NCBI GenBank assembly: GCA_002102225.1
Contig: LQPB01000009.1
Location: 1-56,982 of the forward strand
From: Mycobacterium interjectum
GTDB taxonomy: Bacteria > Actinomycetota > Actinomycetes > Mycobacteriales > Mycobacteriaceae
DNA: 56,982 nucleotides
Reading direction: 5' to 3'
This document shows positions 38,460 through 47,225 of this stretch, piece by piece. The notes under the pieces are model-generated. The model was not told where the DNA came from. It saw only the letters and a list, made by a program, of their open reading frames with translations, and did no database searches. Numbering within the stretch: the stretch's first letter is position 1; each line of letters opens with the position of its first letter. Both the position numbers and the translations under genes were made by a program.

Positions 38460-38476
38460 TCGTGCTATTAGCGTGC
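38460..38476 (+). promoter_or_regulatory. Candidate integrase arm-type site, right
   Basis: TCGTGCTATTAGCGTGC, one mismatch from the left copy at 28366-28382. A weaker relative (ATGCGATCAGCGTAC) overlaps the integrase start at 38443-38457, so the right arm may carry two tandem sites, which could also autoregulate int. Confidence 0.5.
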
Positions 38477-38587
38477 GATAACTGTTCCAGAACGTGCCTG
38501 GTTATCAGGTACTTTGTCCAGCTGTGTCCCTGGCGTCCGCTGCCCAGAACTAGCTGTTTAGCTGCTGCAACGGCGCGTTTCTACCCT

Positions 38588-38637
38588 CAGGTTGTGATCC
38601 TGGATGTCGCGGGTTCGAGTCCCGTCAGCCACCCCAC
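38588..38637 (+). repeat. attR: right copy of the integration repeat
   Basis: A 50-bp repeat of the tRNA-His 3' half (see 28268-28317), lacking the 5' half of a tRNA. It carries A at 38604 where the functional tRNA has G. It is probably the displaced original chromosomal end. Confidence 0.93.
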
Positions 38638-38661
38638 TGGTCGGCGGACCCGTCGGCGCGT

Positions 38662-38952
38662 CTATCCCGGCGCCAGCGGCCTTTTCAGGGTGCAGACGAT
38701 GCTCCACTCGAAATAGTGATCGCCGCCTTCGTCATACTCCTTGAACCGGCGCGCGACCTGGCTGCGCTGCACCGAGGAGCCCACGATCTCCCAGCCCTGT
38801 TCCCCGTAGGTTTTCGACTGACGACTCGCCTCGTCGATCACCGCCGGCAGGGACTCGTTCGTGTAGTGGACGAAACGGGTTTCCCACCGCTGCGGATACC
38901 AATTTCCGTCGGACGCCAGCCACCACCCTGGCCCGGGCGAAGCAGTATTCAT
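38662..38952 (-). CDS. Conserved hypothetical protein
   Basis: 96 residues from ATG 38952. GPGWWLASDGNWYPQRWE at the N-terminus resembles a DUF2510-type tryptophan motif; the rest (GEQGWEIVGSSVQRSQVARRFKEYDEGGDHYFEWSIVCTLKR) is a small alpha/beta domain. Lies just outside attR, so it is backbone. Confidence 0.65.
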   Translation of the reverse strand: MNTASPGPGWWLASDGNWYPQRWETRFVHYTNESLPAVIDEASRQSKTYGEQGWEIVGSSVQRSQVARRFKEYDEGGDHYFEWSIVCTLKRPLAPG

Positions 38953-39014
38953 GGCCGGGCACCCTACGCCCCTCAGGTCGCGCTCACATGAATGAAAAGT
39001 AACGGGCGTCGTGC

Positions 39015-40214
39015 CTAGCTGATGTTGGCGTTGCCGGCCTTCCACACCGGCCAGGGCACGTTCCAGTCCCCGAGCCCCTCGGTGCCCGGCAGCGTCGGCC
39101 CCACGGTGTGCACGACCTCGACGATGTCGCCGCTCTTGCTGTGGTCGTAATACCACTCCGCGTTGCTCGGGCTCACGTTCAAACACCCATGGCTGGTATT
39201 GGTGTGGCCCTGGGCGCCCACCGACCAGGGCGCGGAGTGCACGAACACCCCGCTGTAGGAAAGCTGCGTGGCCCATTCGACGTCGGTGCGATACCCGTTG
39301 GGCGAGTTGACCGGAACCCCGTAGGTCGACGAATCCATGATGATGTGCTTGAACCGCCCACCCACGATGTAGATCCCGTTGGCGGTGGGGGTGCTGTCCT
39401 TGCCCATCGAGGTCGGCATGGTCCTGACGACTTCCCCGTTGACCCGCACGGTCACCATCTTGGTGGTGTCGTCGGCGGTGGAGATGACCTCGTCGCCAAT
39501 GGTGAAGTGCGCCTTGACGTTGTCCTCGCCGAACATCCCGTCGCCCAGATCGGCGCCGTAGGTGTTCACCGCCACATCGACGGCGGTGCCGGGCTTCCAG
39601 AAACGCTCTGGGCGCCAACGCACTTCGCGATTGTTCAGCCAGTAGAACGCGCCCTCGACGGGCGGGTTGGTGGTGATGACGATCGCCTTCTGCGCCGCGG
39701 CGCGGTCGGCGATGTTCTCGTCGAATCGGATCGCCACCGGCTCGCCGATGCCGACCACCTCGCCGTCACCGGGGCTGACGTAGGGCATCGTCAGATGGGC
39801 CGGCGAACTGGTCTGGAAGGTCATCTGGCGGGTCGCGGCGCCGCCCAGCCCCAGCGCCTTCACGCTGAGCGTGTAGCGCCTGTTGTAGCCCAGCTGCTCG
39901 GTCGTCGACCAGTGCAGCCCGTCGGGGCTGAGCTGACCGCCGATCGAGCGCCCGCTCTCGTTCACCATGGTGACCGACCCCAGCACGCCGTCGGCGACGC
40001 TCACCGTCACCGGCGCATCCACGGTCACGCCGACGGCGCCGTCGTTCACCGAGGAGGTCAGCTTGGGAACCAGCAGGTCGGCAAACGGAGTGCCCTTGTC
40101 GAAGATGACCTTCGCCGGCGCGGCGGTGTGGTTGCCGCTACAGGCAACGCCGACGACAGCAAACACGACCATGGCGGCAACCAGCCACGGTCGGTGTCCG
40201 CGCAAAGGCGTCAT
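39015..40214 (-). CDS. ldtB: L,D-transpeptidase LdtB (LdtMt2/LppS-like) lipoprotein
   Basis: A 399-residue exported lipoprotein. The signal ends at VVGVAC, with Cys25 as lipid attachment. Two Ig-like domains follow, then the YkuD domain with catalytic SHGCLN (Cys about 344) and HTNTSHGC; the substrate flap carries [20 protein letters not shown]. It makes 3-3 peptidoglycan cross-links and resists ordinary beta-lactams. ATG 40214 gives [10 protein letters not shown]; a longer upstream start would break the signal peptide. Its sequence closely tracks my memory of Rv2518c. Confidence 0.95.
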   Translation of the reverse strand: MTPLRGHRPWLVAAMVVFAVVGVACSGNHTAAPAKVIFDKGTPFADLLVPKLTSSVNDGAVGVTVDAPVTVSVADGVLGSVTMVNESGRSIGGQLSPDGLHWSTTEQLGYNRRYTLSVKALGLGGAATRQMTFQTSSPAHLTMPYVSPGDGEVVGIGEPVAIRFDENIADRAAAQKAIVITTNPPVEGAFYWLNNREVRWRPERFWKPGTAVDVAVNTYGADLGDGMFGEDNVKAHFTIGDEVISTADDTTKMVTVRVNGEVVRTMPTSMGKDSTPTANGIYIVGGRFKHIIMDSSTYGVPVNSPNGYRTDVEWATQLSYSGVFVHSAPWSVGAQGHTNTSHGCLNVSPSNAEWYYDHSKSGDIVEVVHTVGPTLPGTEGLGDWNVPWPVWKAGNANIS

Positions 40215-40334
40215 CAAGCGACCTTTCAAATTCGATCGGCATAGTGTGGTCACCGCTGACCAGAAACAGTGGAAGCATTGTAATGGGTTTTCGGCCGCCC
40301 ACAATGCGACATTGGCGGCGCGGTTGTCCGGTGT

Positions 40335-41222
40335 CTACGCCGGTTGGCCAACCGCGGTTCGGCGCCGCGCCTCGGCCCCATCACGTGTGACCGCGGCCTC
40401 GACGCGCGCGAGTTTGACGACGGCCGCCGTCGCCGCCAGCCCGGCGATCACCAGCGACATCATCCCCGCGCGACCGGTATTCAGCGTCTCGCCGAGGACG
40501 ACGACACCCAGCACCGCCGCCACGACGGGCTGCGCCACCTGCAGAGTGGGCATCGACGCGGTCAAGGGCCCCGCCTGAAACGCCGCCTGGCTCCACACCA
40601 CACCGCCGACCGCGGCCAGAATGCACGCGTAGAGCTCGGGGGTGCGGGACGCCGCCCAGCCGCCGTCGCCGAGCCGGGCGACGACCTCCTTGGCCAGCAC
40701 CGCGAAGACCCCCCACAGCGATCCCGAGACGAACGCAAACAACGCGGCGGCCAGGGCGCCTCCCCGAATGCGGCCGACCACGAGGCACGCCAGCAACAGC
40801 GGCGCCAGCACGGCGGCCACGGCCACCCAGGCGCCCAGCGATGCGCCGGACCGACCGGGCTGCGGGTTGCCGACGATGACGATGACGATGACCGCCGCCG
40901 TGAGCAGGCCGGCCCAGATCCACTCGCCTCCGGTCACCTTGCGGTGCCACGCCCTGGCATTGAGGGGCAGCGCGAACAGCAGCGCCTGCACCAGCAGCAC
41001 CGAACCACGCCCCAGCGCGGCCGCCTGCAACGCGATGCTCGCCGCCAGCAGCAGTGCGCCCCACCACCACCGCAGGTCGCGCAGCAGCTTGGCGATCAAT
41101 GCGACGTGGCCGACGGACCGGTCGGTGATGCCGTGTGCCGCCCGTTGCTGCAGCACGTCACCGGTGGCGATGCACAGCGCGGAAGCCAGCGCCAGCAGCG
41201 CGGCGGGGTATGCGCCGGCCAT
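40335..41222 (-). CDS. DMT-family transporter (EamA-like)
   Basis: 295 residues with about 9-10 hydrophobic helices (LLALASALCIATGDVLQQRAA, WWWGALLLAASIALQAAAL, PLLLACLVVGRI and others). GDVLQQRAAHG resembles bacterial DMT proteins. Substrate unknown. ATG 41222 is chosen; an in-frame start at 41270 would add unlikely residues. Not coupled to neighbours. Confidence 0.75.
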   Translation of the reverse strand: MAGAYPAALLALASALCIATGDVLQQRAAHGITDRSVGHVALIAKLLRDLRWWWGALLLAASIALQAAALGRGSVLLVQALLFALPLNARAWHRKVTGGEWIWAGLLTAAVIVIVIVGNPQPGRSGASLGAWVAVAAVLAPLLLACLVVGRIRGGALAAALFAFVSGSLWGVFAVLAKEVVARLGDGGWAASRTPELYACILAAVGGVVWSQAAFQAGPLTASMPTLQVAQPVVAAVLGVVVLGETLNTGRAGMMSLVIAGLAATAAVVKLARVEAAVTRDGAEARRRTAVGQPA

Positions 41223-41440
41223 CACGGTGCCTCTAACAGGGAAAACACGGCGACCGCGACGGTGCACCACGGCACCGCGACGGCAAGCCGGGTGATTCCT
41301 CGCAGCATCGCGTATCCCTATACCCGAAAGCGGGCGCTTGAACGCCCCACGTCGCCGGGGCTCACCGCGGCTAAGTTTGGCGATCCGACACCCGGGTATC
41401 GAAACCGAAACGGCACCTCAGTAGGCGGATTGGACAAGCG

Positions 41441-42679
41441 ATGAACGCGACGGACGACGCCATCACGATCAGGCACCCCACCGAAAAAGACTGGCAGGCG
41501 GTCTATGAGAACCAGGCTCGCACGTTCGGGGATCCGGTCGACCCGCGCGCCGTGGAAGCGTGGAAACGCCGGGTGGAACTCGAGGACATCTTGGTCGCCG
41601 AGGATGCTTCCGATCCCGAGCATCCCAACCTGGTGGGGACGTCCATCATCTACCGCGCGCGGCTCACGGTGCCCGGCGGTGGGAGCCTGCGAGCCGCGTG
41701 GCTGACGATGATCGCGGTCGCGTCGACGCATCAGGGGACCGGGATATGGGCGCAGCTCAGCGCCCAGGGACTGGGGAAGCTGCTGGAGCGCGGCTACCCG
41801 ATCGTCTGCGGCGTCCCGACGCAGACCGCCATGTACGACGGTTTTGGCGCCGGGGTGGCGAGCTACACGCACTCCTACTGCATCGACCGCCGCTTCGCCA
41901 AGCTGCGTGACGCACCGCGCGGGAACCGGGCCCGCGAAGTCAACGCCGACGAGGCACGGCGCCTGCTGCCGGAGATATACGAACGATGGTGCGTGGTGAC
42001 CAGCGGCGCGGTGGAGCGCGACGAAGCCTGGTGGGCGGACTTTTTGGAGGACAGGCCCACCCAGCGGGGCAACGGATCCGCGCTGAACTTCACCGTCCAT
42101 CCGGACGGATTCCTGGCTTACCGCGTCATCGGTGCGGGCAAACACGCTTTCCGGCCGCCGTTCGGGTCGGTGATCGTCGAGGACTTCTTTGCCATCACCG
42201 ACGACGCTCACAGCGAGCTGCTCCAGACCCTGTTGGCGTTGGAAATGTTCGACCACATCGAGATAGACCTGCCGGTCGACGATCCGCTGCCGCTCAAGCT
42301 GCGCGACCAGCGTGCCGCGCCCACCACCGGGATGAGCGATTTCCTGTGGGTGCGGATCAACGACGTGCCCGAAGTGCTTGGTGCGCGGGTGTACTCCGCC
42401 GACACCGACCTGGTGCTGGACGTCACAGACCCGCTCAATCTCGCCGGCGGGCGGTTCCTGCTCCAGACCCGTGACGGCACGGGCAAATGCACACCGCACG
42501 ACGGGCCCGCGGACGTCGAAATCGGTCTGGCCGAATTGGCGACGCTCTACATGGGGGCGCACCGCGCGTCCCAACTGCGACGGGCCGACCGCATCACCGA
42601 ACTGCGCCCCGGCGTGCTGTGCGACCTGGATGCCGCATTCGCGACCGAGCGGGCGCCCTACTGCAGAACGCTTTTTTGA
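41441..42679 (+). CDS. Eis-like GNAT acetyltransferase
   Basis: 412 residues. The N-terminal GNAT half has LRAAWLTMIAVASTHQGTGIWAQL, then VCGVPTQTAMYDGFGAGVASYTH, matching the Eis segment with its catalytic Tyr (Y-x-x-F-G). The C-terminal half ends with APYCRTLF; in Eis the free C-terminal Phe carboxylate acts as the base, and that terminus is kept here. It could acetylate amines (as Eis does with aminoglycosides or proteins), but substrate and true orthology are not determined. It precedes tRNA-Lys by 112 bp. Confidence 0.82.
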   Translation: MNATDDAITIRHPTEKDWQAVYENQARTFGDPVDPRAVEAWKRRVELEDILVAEDASDPEHPNLVGTSIIYRARLTVPGGGSLRAAWLTMIAVASTHQGTGIWAQLSAQGLGKLLERGYPIVCGVPTQTAMYDGFGAGVASYTHSYCIDRRFAKLRDAPRGNRAREVNADEARRLLPEIYERWCVVTSGAVERDEAWWADFLEDRPTQRGNGSALNFTVHPDGFLAYRVIGAGKHAFRPPFGSVIVEDFFAITDDAHSELLQTLLALEMFDHIEIDLPVDDPLPLKLRDQRAAPTTGMSDFLWVRINDVPEVLGARVYSADTDLVLDVTDPLNLAGGRFLLQTRDGTGKCTPHDGPADVEIGLAELATLYMGAHRASQLRRADRITELRPGVLCDLDAAFATERAPYCRTLF

Positions 42680-42791
42680 CGTCCCCGCACAGAAATCGCG
42701 CGTCGCTCGCCAGCTATCCTGGACGACATCGGGATTTCGCTTGGCGGCAGGACGCCTGTTATTGTCGCGTACGCGGTCTCGGCCGTACACG

Positions 42792-42864
<73 letters not shown>

Positions 42865-42912
42865 CTCACAGCAGAATGGGCGCACCTCACCGGCGCGCAC
42901 GACCCGTAATCG

Positions 42913-45852
42913 TTACCTTTGCGGGCCCGGGGCTACCGCGTGTCGCGGCTGGTGCAGCAGTGCACGAACGAGTGGGCGCGGTCCGACGGAGCGAAGCATC
43001 TGGCTGGCTGGGCGGACCCGTACCCGCTTGGGCCACCAGAACCAGCGTCCCATCACCGTCATGATCGACGGCGTGATGAGCGATCGCACGACGAAGGTGT
43101 CGAACATCAGGCCGATGCCGATCGTGGTGCCGAATTGGCCGATCGCCCGCAGATCGCTGGTGATCATCGTGGCCATGGTGACGGCGAACACCAGACCGGC
43201 CGCGGTCACGACCGGGCCGGTGAGACCCATCCCACGGATGAGTCCCGTTTTCAGGCCGGCCCCGATCTCCTCTTCGATTCGGGACACCAGCATCAAGTTG
43301 TAATCCGATCCGACGGCCAAGAGTACTATCAACGCGAATTCGGTTGCGACCCAGTGCAACTGGAAGTTGAGCAGGTGCTGCCAGATCAACGTCGAGAACC
43401 CGAAGGCGGCCCCCAGCGACATCACGATCGTGCCGACGATGACGCCCGCAGCGACCAAGGCGCGGGTGACGATCACCATGATGATGAAGATGAGCAGGAT
43501 CGAGGCCACTGCGGCGATCAGCAGGTCGTACTTGGCGCCGTTGGCGATGTCGTAAAACGTTGCGGCCGTGCCGCCGAGGTAGATGTCGGCGTTTTGCAGC
43601 GAGGTGAGTTTCAGTGCCTCCTTGGCCGCATTGCGCTCCTTATCGACCGACGAGATTCCTTCCGTCGTCGCCGGGTCCACCGAGTGGGTGATGATGAACC
43701 GAGCAGCCTTGCCGTCCGGCGACACCATCAAGCTCAACCCCAGTTGGAAGTCCGGATTCTGGAAGATTTCGGGGGGCAGGTAGAACAGGCTCTCGATCTG
43801 AGAGTCGTTGAAGGACTTGCCCATCACGGCGTTCGTGTCGGTCAGTCGGTCGAACTGATCGACCAGGTTGTCGAACGTGCTGTAGATGGTCAGAGTCGTA
43901 TCGCGGATCGCCTTTGTGACGGCGATATTCTCAGGGATGATCGCCAGCAATTCGCGCGTCGCCGTAGCCGTCTGATTGAGGTCGCCGGTGAGAGCGTGGA
44001 ACTTTTCGGCCAGTTGATCGAAACCGTCGAGGGCGTCGAACAGGCTTCGTAGCGACCAGCAAATGGGGATGTCGTAGCAGTGCCTCTCCCAGTAGAAGTA
44101 ACTGCGAATCGGTCTCCAGAAGTCGTCGAAATCCGCGATGTGGTCCCGGATTTCGTCCGTGATGGCCGCCGTCTCCCCCGTCGTTTTCGAGCTGTCGTCC
44201 GCGGCGTTCGCGAGTTTCTGGGTCACCGCGTACTGGCGCTCCAACAGGGTGATCTGGGTGTCGAGGAAGCCGGTGATCTTCTTGATGTCGCCGACGCGGT
44301 CCTTGAGGTAGTTCAGGTTGCTGCGGATCGGCGCGGTTTGCACACTGAGCTGGAACGGAACGGATCCATCTTGAATCGGCGGCCCAAGAGGTCTGGTGAT
44401 GCTCTGCACCCGTTCGATGCCGGGCACCCGGAAGATGGCTCCGGCAATCTTGTCCAGGACGAGCATGTCGGTGGGATTGCGCAGATCGTGGTCCGATTCG
44501 ATCATCAACAGGTCGGGGTTCAGCCGGGCCTGGGTGAAGTGTCGATCGGCCGCGTCGTACGCCTGAACCGAGGACGCACTCTTCGGTAGGTAGTACAGGT
44601 CGTTGTAGCGCGGGTTGAAGCCCGACAATCCCAGGGCGCCGACAATCGCCAGGATGACGGCGGTGGCCAGGATGGGTGCCGGCCAGCGCACGATGGCCGT
44701 CGCCAGGCGGCGCCACCGGGTGTAGTTGAATTTTCGCTTCGGATCGAATAGGCCGAAGCCGCTCGCGAACGCGATCAGCGCCGGTGTCAGGGTCACCCCG
44801 GCGGCCACCACCACCAGCAGACCGATCGCGCACGGATACGCCAACGAACTGAAGTAGGGCAGCCGAGTGAAATGCAGACAGGCCAGCGCCCCGACGATCG
44901 TCAAACCCGAGCCCAGCACCACCTTGGTGACCCCGGCGAAGGTGTCGTAGTAGGCGGCTTCGCGGTCCAGTCCCCGCTCCCGGGCCTCCTGGTAGCGCCC
45001 CACCATGAATATCGCGTAGTCGGTCCCGGCCGCGATGGCCAGCGCCGTCAGCATATTGACGGCAAACGTCGACAGGCCCATGATGCCGGTGTCGCCCAGC
45101 AGCGCAACCACGCCCCGGCCGGTGGCCAGTCCGACGAACAGAATCACCATCGTCAGCAGCACGGTGCCGATGGATCGATAAACGAACGTCAGCATGATCG
45201 CGATGATGATGACGGTGATGATCGTCATCTTGAACAGGCTCGCGTTACCCACCACGATCGTGTCGTCCGTCAGGGCTCCCTGACCCGCCACGTAGGCCTT
45301 CACCCCCGGCGGCGGCTTGGAGTCCTCAACGATCTTGCGAACCGCGTCAACCGACTTGTCGCCGACGGCCCCGCCCTGGTCGCCGCGCAGGTTGACCTGG
45401 ACGTAGGCGGACTTGTGGTCGTAGCTCTCGACACCGGAGGCCGTAAACCGCTGCCCCCAGAAGTCGAGCGCATGCTCGACGTGTTTGGTGTCCTGCTTCA
45501 GCTTTCGGACCAGATCGTCGTAATACCGGTGAGCGTCCTGGTCAAGAGGTTTGTCACCGATGAGGGTCACCAGGACGAGGTTGTCGGAGTCGTACTCCTT
45601 GAATTTCTCCCCGATGTGCTTCATCCCCGTCACCGAAGGCGCGTCGGATGGCGAGAGCGGCACCGAGACGTCCTCGGCCACCTTCTCCAACTGCGGGACG
45701 AAGACGTTGACACCGACCGCGATCAGCAGCCAGATCAGGACGATCGGCAGCGCGAGGACGCGGACGGCGTGGGCCACTCGTGGCTTGTGCTCAACTTCCC
45801 GCGCGACGGGGATTTCGTCTGTGTCGCTGCTGTCGCTGGTGTCGTTGGTCAC
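42913..45852 (-). CDS. mmpL: MmpL-family RND lipid/siderophore transporter
   Basis: 979 residues. A cytoplasmic start and first TM (VLALPIVLIWLLIAVGVNVF) lead to the first large outer loop, then a block of TMs (MTIITVIIIAIMLTFVYRSI, GTDYAIFMVGRYQEARERG, the MmpL signature), a second loop with a long coiled hairpin (ITLLERQYAVTQKLANAADDSSKTTGE), and a last TM block (LIVLLAVGSDYNLMLVSRIEEEIGAGLKTG) with a proton-relay Asp in each half. It belongs to the MmpL4/5 group. GTG 45852 overlaps the mmpS stop (GTGA). Substrate unknown; the MmpS4/5-MmpL4/5 set exports siderophores and some drugs. Confidence 0.93.
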   Translation of the reverse strand: MTNDTSDSSDTDEIPVAREVEHKPRVAHAVRVLALPIVLIWLLIAVGVNVFVPQLEKVAEDVSVPLSPSDAPSVTGMKHIGEKFKEYDSDNLVLVTLIGDKPLDQDAHRYYDDLVRKLKQDTKHVEHALDFWGQRFTASGVESYDHKSAYVQVNLRGDQGGAVGDKSVDAVRKIVEDSKPPPGVKAYVAGQGALTDDTIVVGNASLFKMTIITVIIIAIMLTFVYRSIGTVLLTMVILFVGLATGRGVVALLGDTGIMGLSTFAVNMLTALAIAAGTDYAIFMVGRYQEARERGLDREAAYYDTFAGVTKVVLGSGLTIVGALACLHFTRLPYFSSLAYPCAIGLLVVVAAGVTLTPALIAFASGFGLFDPKRKFNYTRWRRLATAIVRWPAPILATAVILAIVGALGLSGFNPRYNDLYYLPKSASSVQAYDAADRHFTQARLNPDLLMIESDHDLRNPTDMLVLDKIAGAIFRVPGIERVQSITRPLGPPIQDGSVPFQLSVQTAPIRSNLNYLKDRVGDIKKITGFLDTQITLLERQYAVTQKLANAADDSSKTTGETAAITDEIRDHIADFDDFWRPIRSYFYWERHCYDIPICWSLRSLFDALDGFDQLAEKFHALTGDLNQTATATRELLAIIPENIAVTKAIRDTTLTIYSTFDNLVDQFDRLTDTNAVMGKSFNDSQIESLFYLPPEIFQNPDFQLGLSLMVSPDGKAARFIITHSVDPATTEGISSVDKERNAAKEALKLTSLQNADIYLGGTAATFYDIANGAKYDLLIAAVASILLIFIIMVIVTRALVAAGVIVGTIVMSLGAAFGFSTLIWQHLLNFQLHWVATEFALIVLLAVGSDYNLMLVSRIEEEIGAGLKTGLIRGMGLTGPVVTAAGLVFAVTMATMITSDLRAIGQFGTTIGIGLMFDTFVVRSLITPSIMTVMGRWFWWPKRVRVRPASQMLRSVGPRPLVRALLHQPRHAVAPGPQR

Positions 45853-46274
45853 GCCGATTTGTCCAAGCAGGAGACCTGCGCATCGCGCGTGTTGACCTGT
45901 TGTTGATCGACCAATTTGCCGTCGACGGTGATCCGGCAGCCGATAGAGGCGCTGTCACCTTGGGCGACCACGTAGGCGAAGATGCCGGGCATCTCGGCGA
46001 CAATCGTCTGCGACCACGGCAACGTGGTGAAGTTGGCCTTGTGCGGTTGTGCGTCCGCATCCATCCAGTTGACGACGCCCGTCGTCCCCGGCGGTCCCAG
46101 GACTTCGTAGATGGCGGTCTTGGCCGCATACGGCGGGGTCGCATCCCGGGGATCGGGCTTGGGCAGGCCGGGCCCTGGGAAGACCCCGTTGAGTCGGCCC
46201 ACGGCAACACCGCCGATGATCAGTGCCACGATGACCACCAGCGGAACCCATGCCCGCTTCAGAAGCGTCAACAC
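45849..46274 (-). CDS. mmpS: MmpS-family membrane accessory protein
   Basis: 141 residues from GTG 46274, with a GGGGGGACG ribosome region. One TM (WVPLVVIVALIIGGVAVGRL) and a periplasmic domain (KTAIYEVLGPPGTTGVVNWMDADAQPHKANFTTLPWS...IGCRITVDGKLVDQQ) fit MmpS. It partners the MmpL gene, coupled by a GTGA overlap. The upstream 558 bp probably contain the promoter. Confidence 0.92.
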   Translation of the reverse strand: MLTLLKRAWVPLVVIVALIIGGVAVGRLNGVFPGPGLPKPDPRDATPPYAAKTAIYEVLGPPGTTGVVNWMDADAQPHKANFTTLPWSQTIVAEMPGIFAYVVAQGDSASIGCRITVDGKLVDQQQVNTRDAQVSCLDKSA

Positions 46275-46832
46275 CGTCCCCCCGACTAGGAGTGTGCGAC
46301 GAACTTAGGTTAAGGCACCTCGTCTCGTCGCGCTTGCCGTCGGTGGCCAACGCCATTTCTGCCGAGTTAATTCCGACGGTGCGCGGTCGCCTCGGCGCCG
46401 CGCGTCGGCCCGGCCGCAACTGCACCACTCGTGTATCCACCCGATCAGGTTGCTGGGCGACGACGTGACGTCAGGGTGGGTTACTGGCGCGCGGACAGCA
46501 GTGAACAACGCTCGGCAGCGCGATGCCCACGGTCGCATCGTGGGGCGAAAGCCCCGGAGACGATTGTTCGAGTCGGAGACATGGAAGCGATATGCACTGC
46601 ATGCAATTTCGCCGTAAGGCTCCGATTTACTTTCTGTTGGCCTCGCGCCCATCAACCTCGTTGAGATGGCCGCGCGGTCGTGTCGAATCGTGGCAATGGC
46701 GAGGACCACGACGACTGAATTGGTTTCATAAGTAATTAACTCGTGGGGCGAAGATGTCTTGCGAAATGTCGAGTGTTCGAACGGGTCTGATACCTGCACC
46801 GATTCGGCGCAATGGCGCGTACCCTGACCGAC
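46275..46832. other. Intergenic region upstream of mmpS, no gene supported
   Basis: Open frames here (for example 46305-46877 on the minus strand) overlap the next gene or have no family resemblance. The composition is AT-richer around 46600-46750. Divergent promoters for mmpS and the small cysteine-rich gene must lie here, but I cannot place an operator. Confidence 0.4.
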
Positions 46833-47051
46833 ATGGCTACCAAGACCAAGGTCAAGACCTGCGTGCATTGCGGCCACACGTTCGATCCGAACGACCGACG
46901 GCGTGATCTGTCCGATCCGGACTGGCTTCCGGCGGCATCAATTTATTGTTCGCATGAATGCAGTGACCGGTTCCATTGCGATATGGCACATTCCTGCTCG
47001 ACCCACGTGAAAGAAAAGGCTCGTCGCGAAGCCGCCAAGGCCGCACGATAA
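46833..47051 (+). CDS. Small cysteine-rich zinc-finger-like protein
   Basis: 72 residues. TCVHCGHTFDPNDRRRD (C-x2-C) then IYCSHECSDRFHCDMAHSCSTH (C-x3-C and further Cys/His) suggest a treble-clef or zinc ribbon. The start ATG 46833 has TACCCT 7 bases upstream, a leaderless -10 placement; ATG 46812 is an in-frame alternative. It lies just inside the right end of the tRNA-Lys island. Function unknown. Confidence 0.65.
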   Translation: MATKTKVKTCVHCGHTFDPNDRRRDLSDPDWLPAASIYCSHECSDRFHCDMAHSCSTHVKEKARREAAKAAR

Positions 47052-47135
47052 TCCGCGCTTCCACCAGACCCGTCGACCCGCCAATTCCTGTGACCAATTG
47101 GCTATTGAAGGCGTAATTGCCGCAGGCCGGAGGTC

Positions 47136-47159
47136 GGGTTCGAAACCCTGACGGCGCAC
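47136..47159 (+). repeat. Detached 24-bp tRNA-Lys 3' end
   Basis: Identical to 42842-42865; upstream bases do not continue the tRNA. Candidate attR of an old insertion. Confidence 0.8.
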
Positions 47160-47225
47160 CGATCTCATATGCCCGCGCGATAGCGGCCGCTGCCGGTAGT
47201 TTCTTCTGCGTCGAAGGAGCTGCAC

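Larger units (their letters stand above)
28318..38637. mobile_element. 10.3 kb phage-like element / phage satellite integrated at tRNA-His
   Basis: Bounded by 50-bp repeats, with a tyrosine integrase at the right end, visibly lower GC than the flanks, small tightly packed genes, HNH nuclease, HK97-type capsid and prohead protease. There is no portal, large terminase, tail, holin or lysin, so it cannot make a virion alone. Size and set of functions resemble phiRv1 and phiRv2 of M. tuberculosis and, more broadly, capsid-encoding phage satellites. Early-type genes run left to right to about 35.6 kb; a small minus-strand block with the integrase runs in from the right. Confidence 0.9.
42865..47159. 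mobile_element. Probable remnant genomic island at tRNA-Lys carrying mmpS/mmpL
   Basis: A 4.3 kb block between tRNA-Lys and a 24-bp copy of its 3' end. It holds an mmpS-mmpL pair and a small cysteine-rich gene, is lower in GC than the flanks, and interrupts the gene order known from M. tuberculosis. No integrase remains, so origin by site-specific insertion is inferred from the repeat and position only. Confidence 0.6.

Noticed and set aside
38588..38637. A second tRNA-His gene
   Set aside because: Only the 3' half is present; the 5' acceptor and D arm are missing, so it is attR.
46305..46877. A 190-residue minus-strand gene upstream of mmpS
   Set aside because: It overlaps the cysteine-rich gene start, lacks a ribosome site and reads as random sequence.
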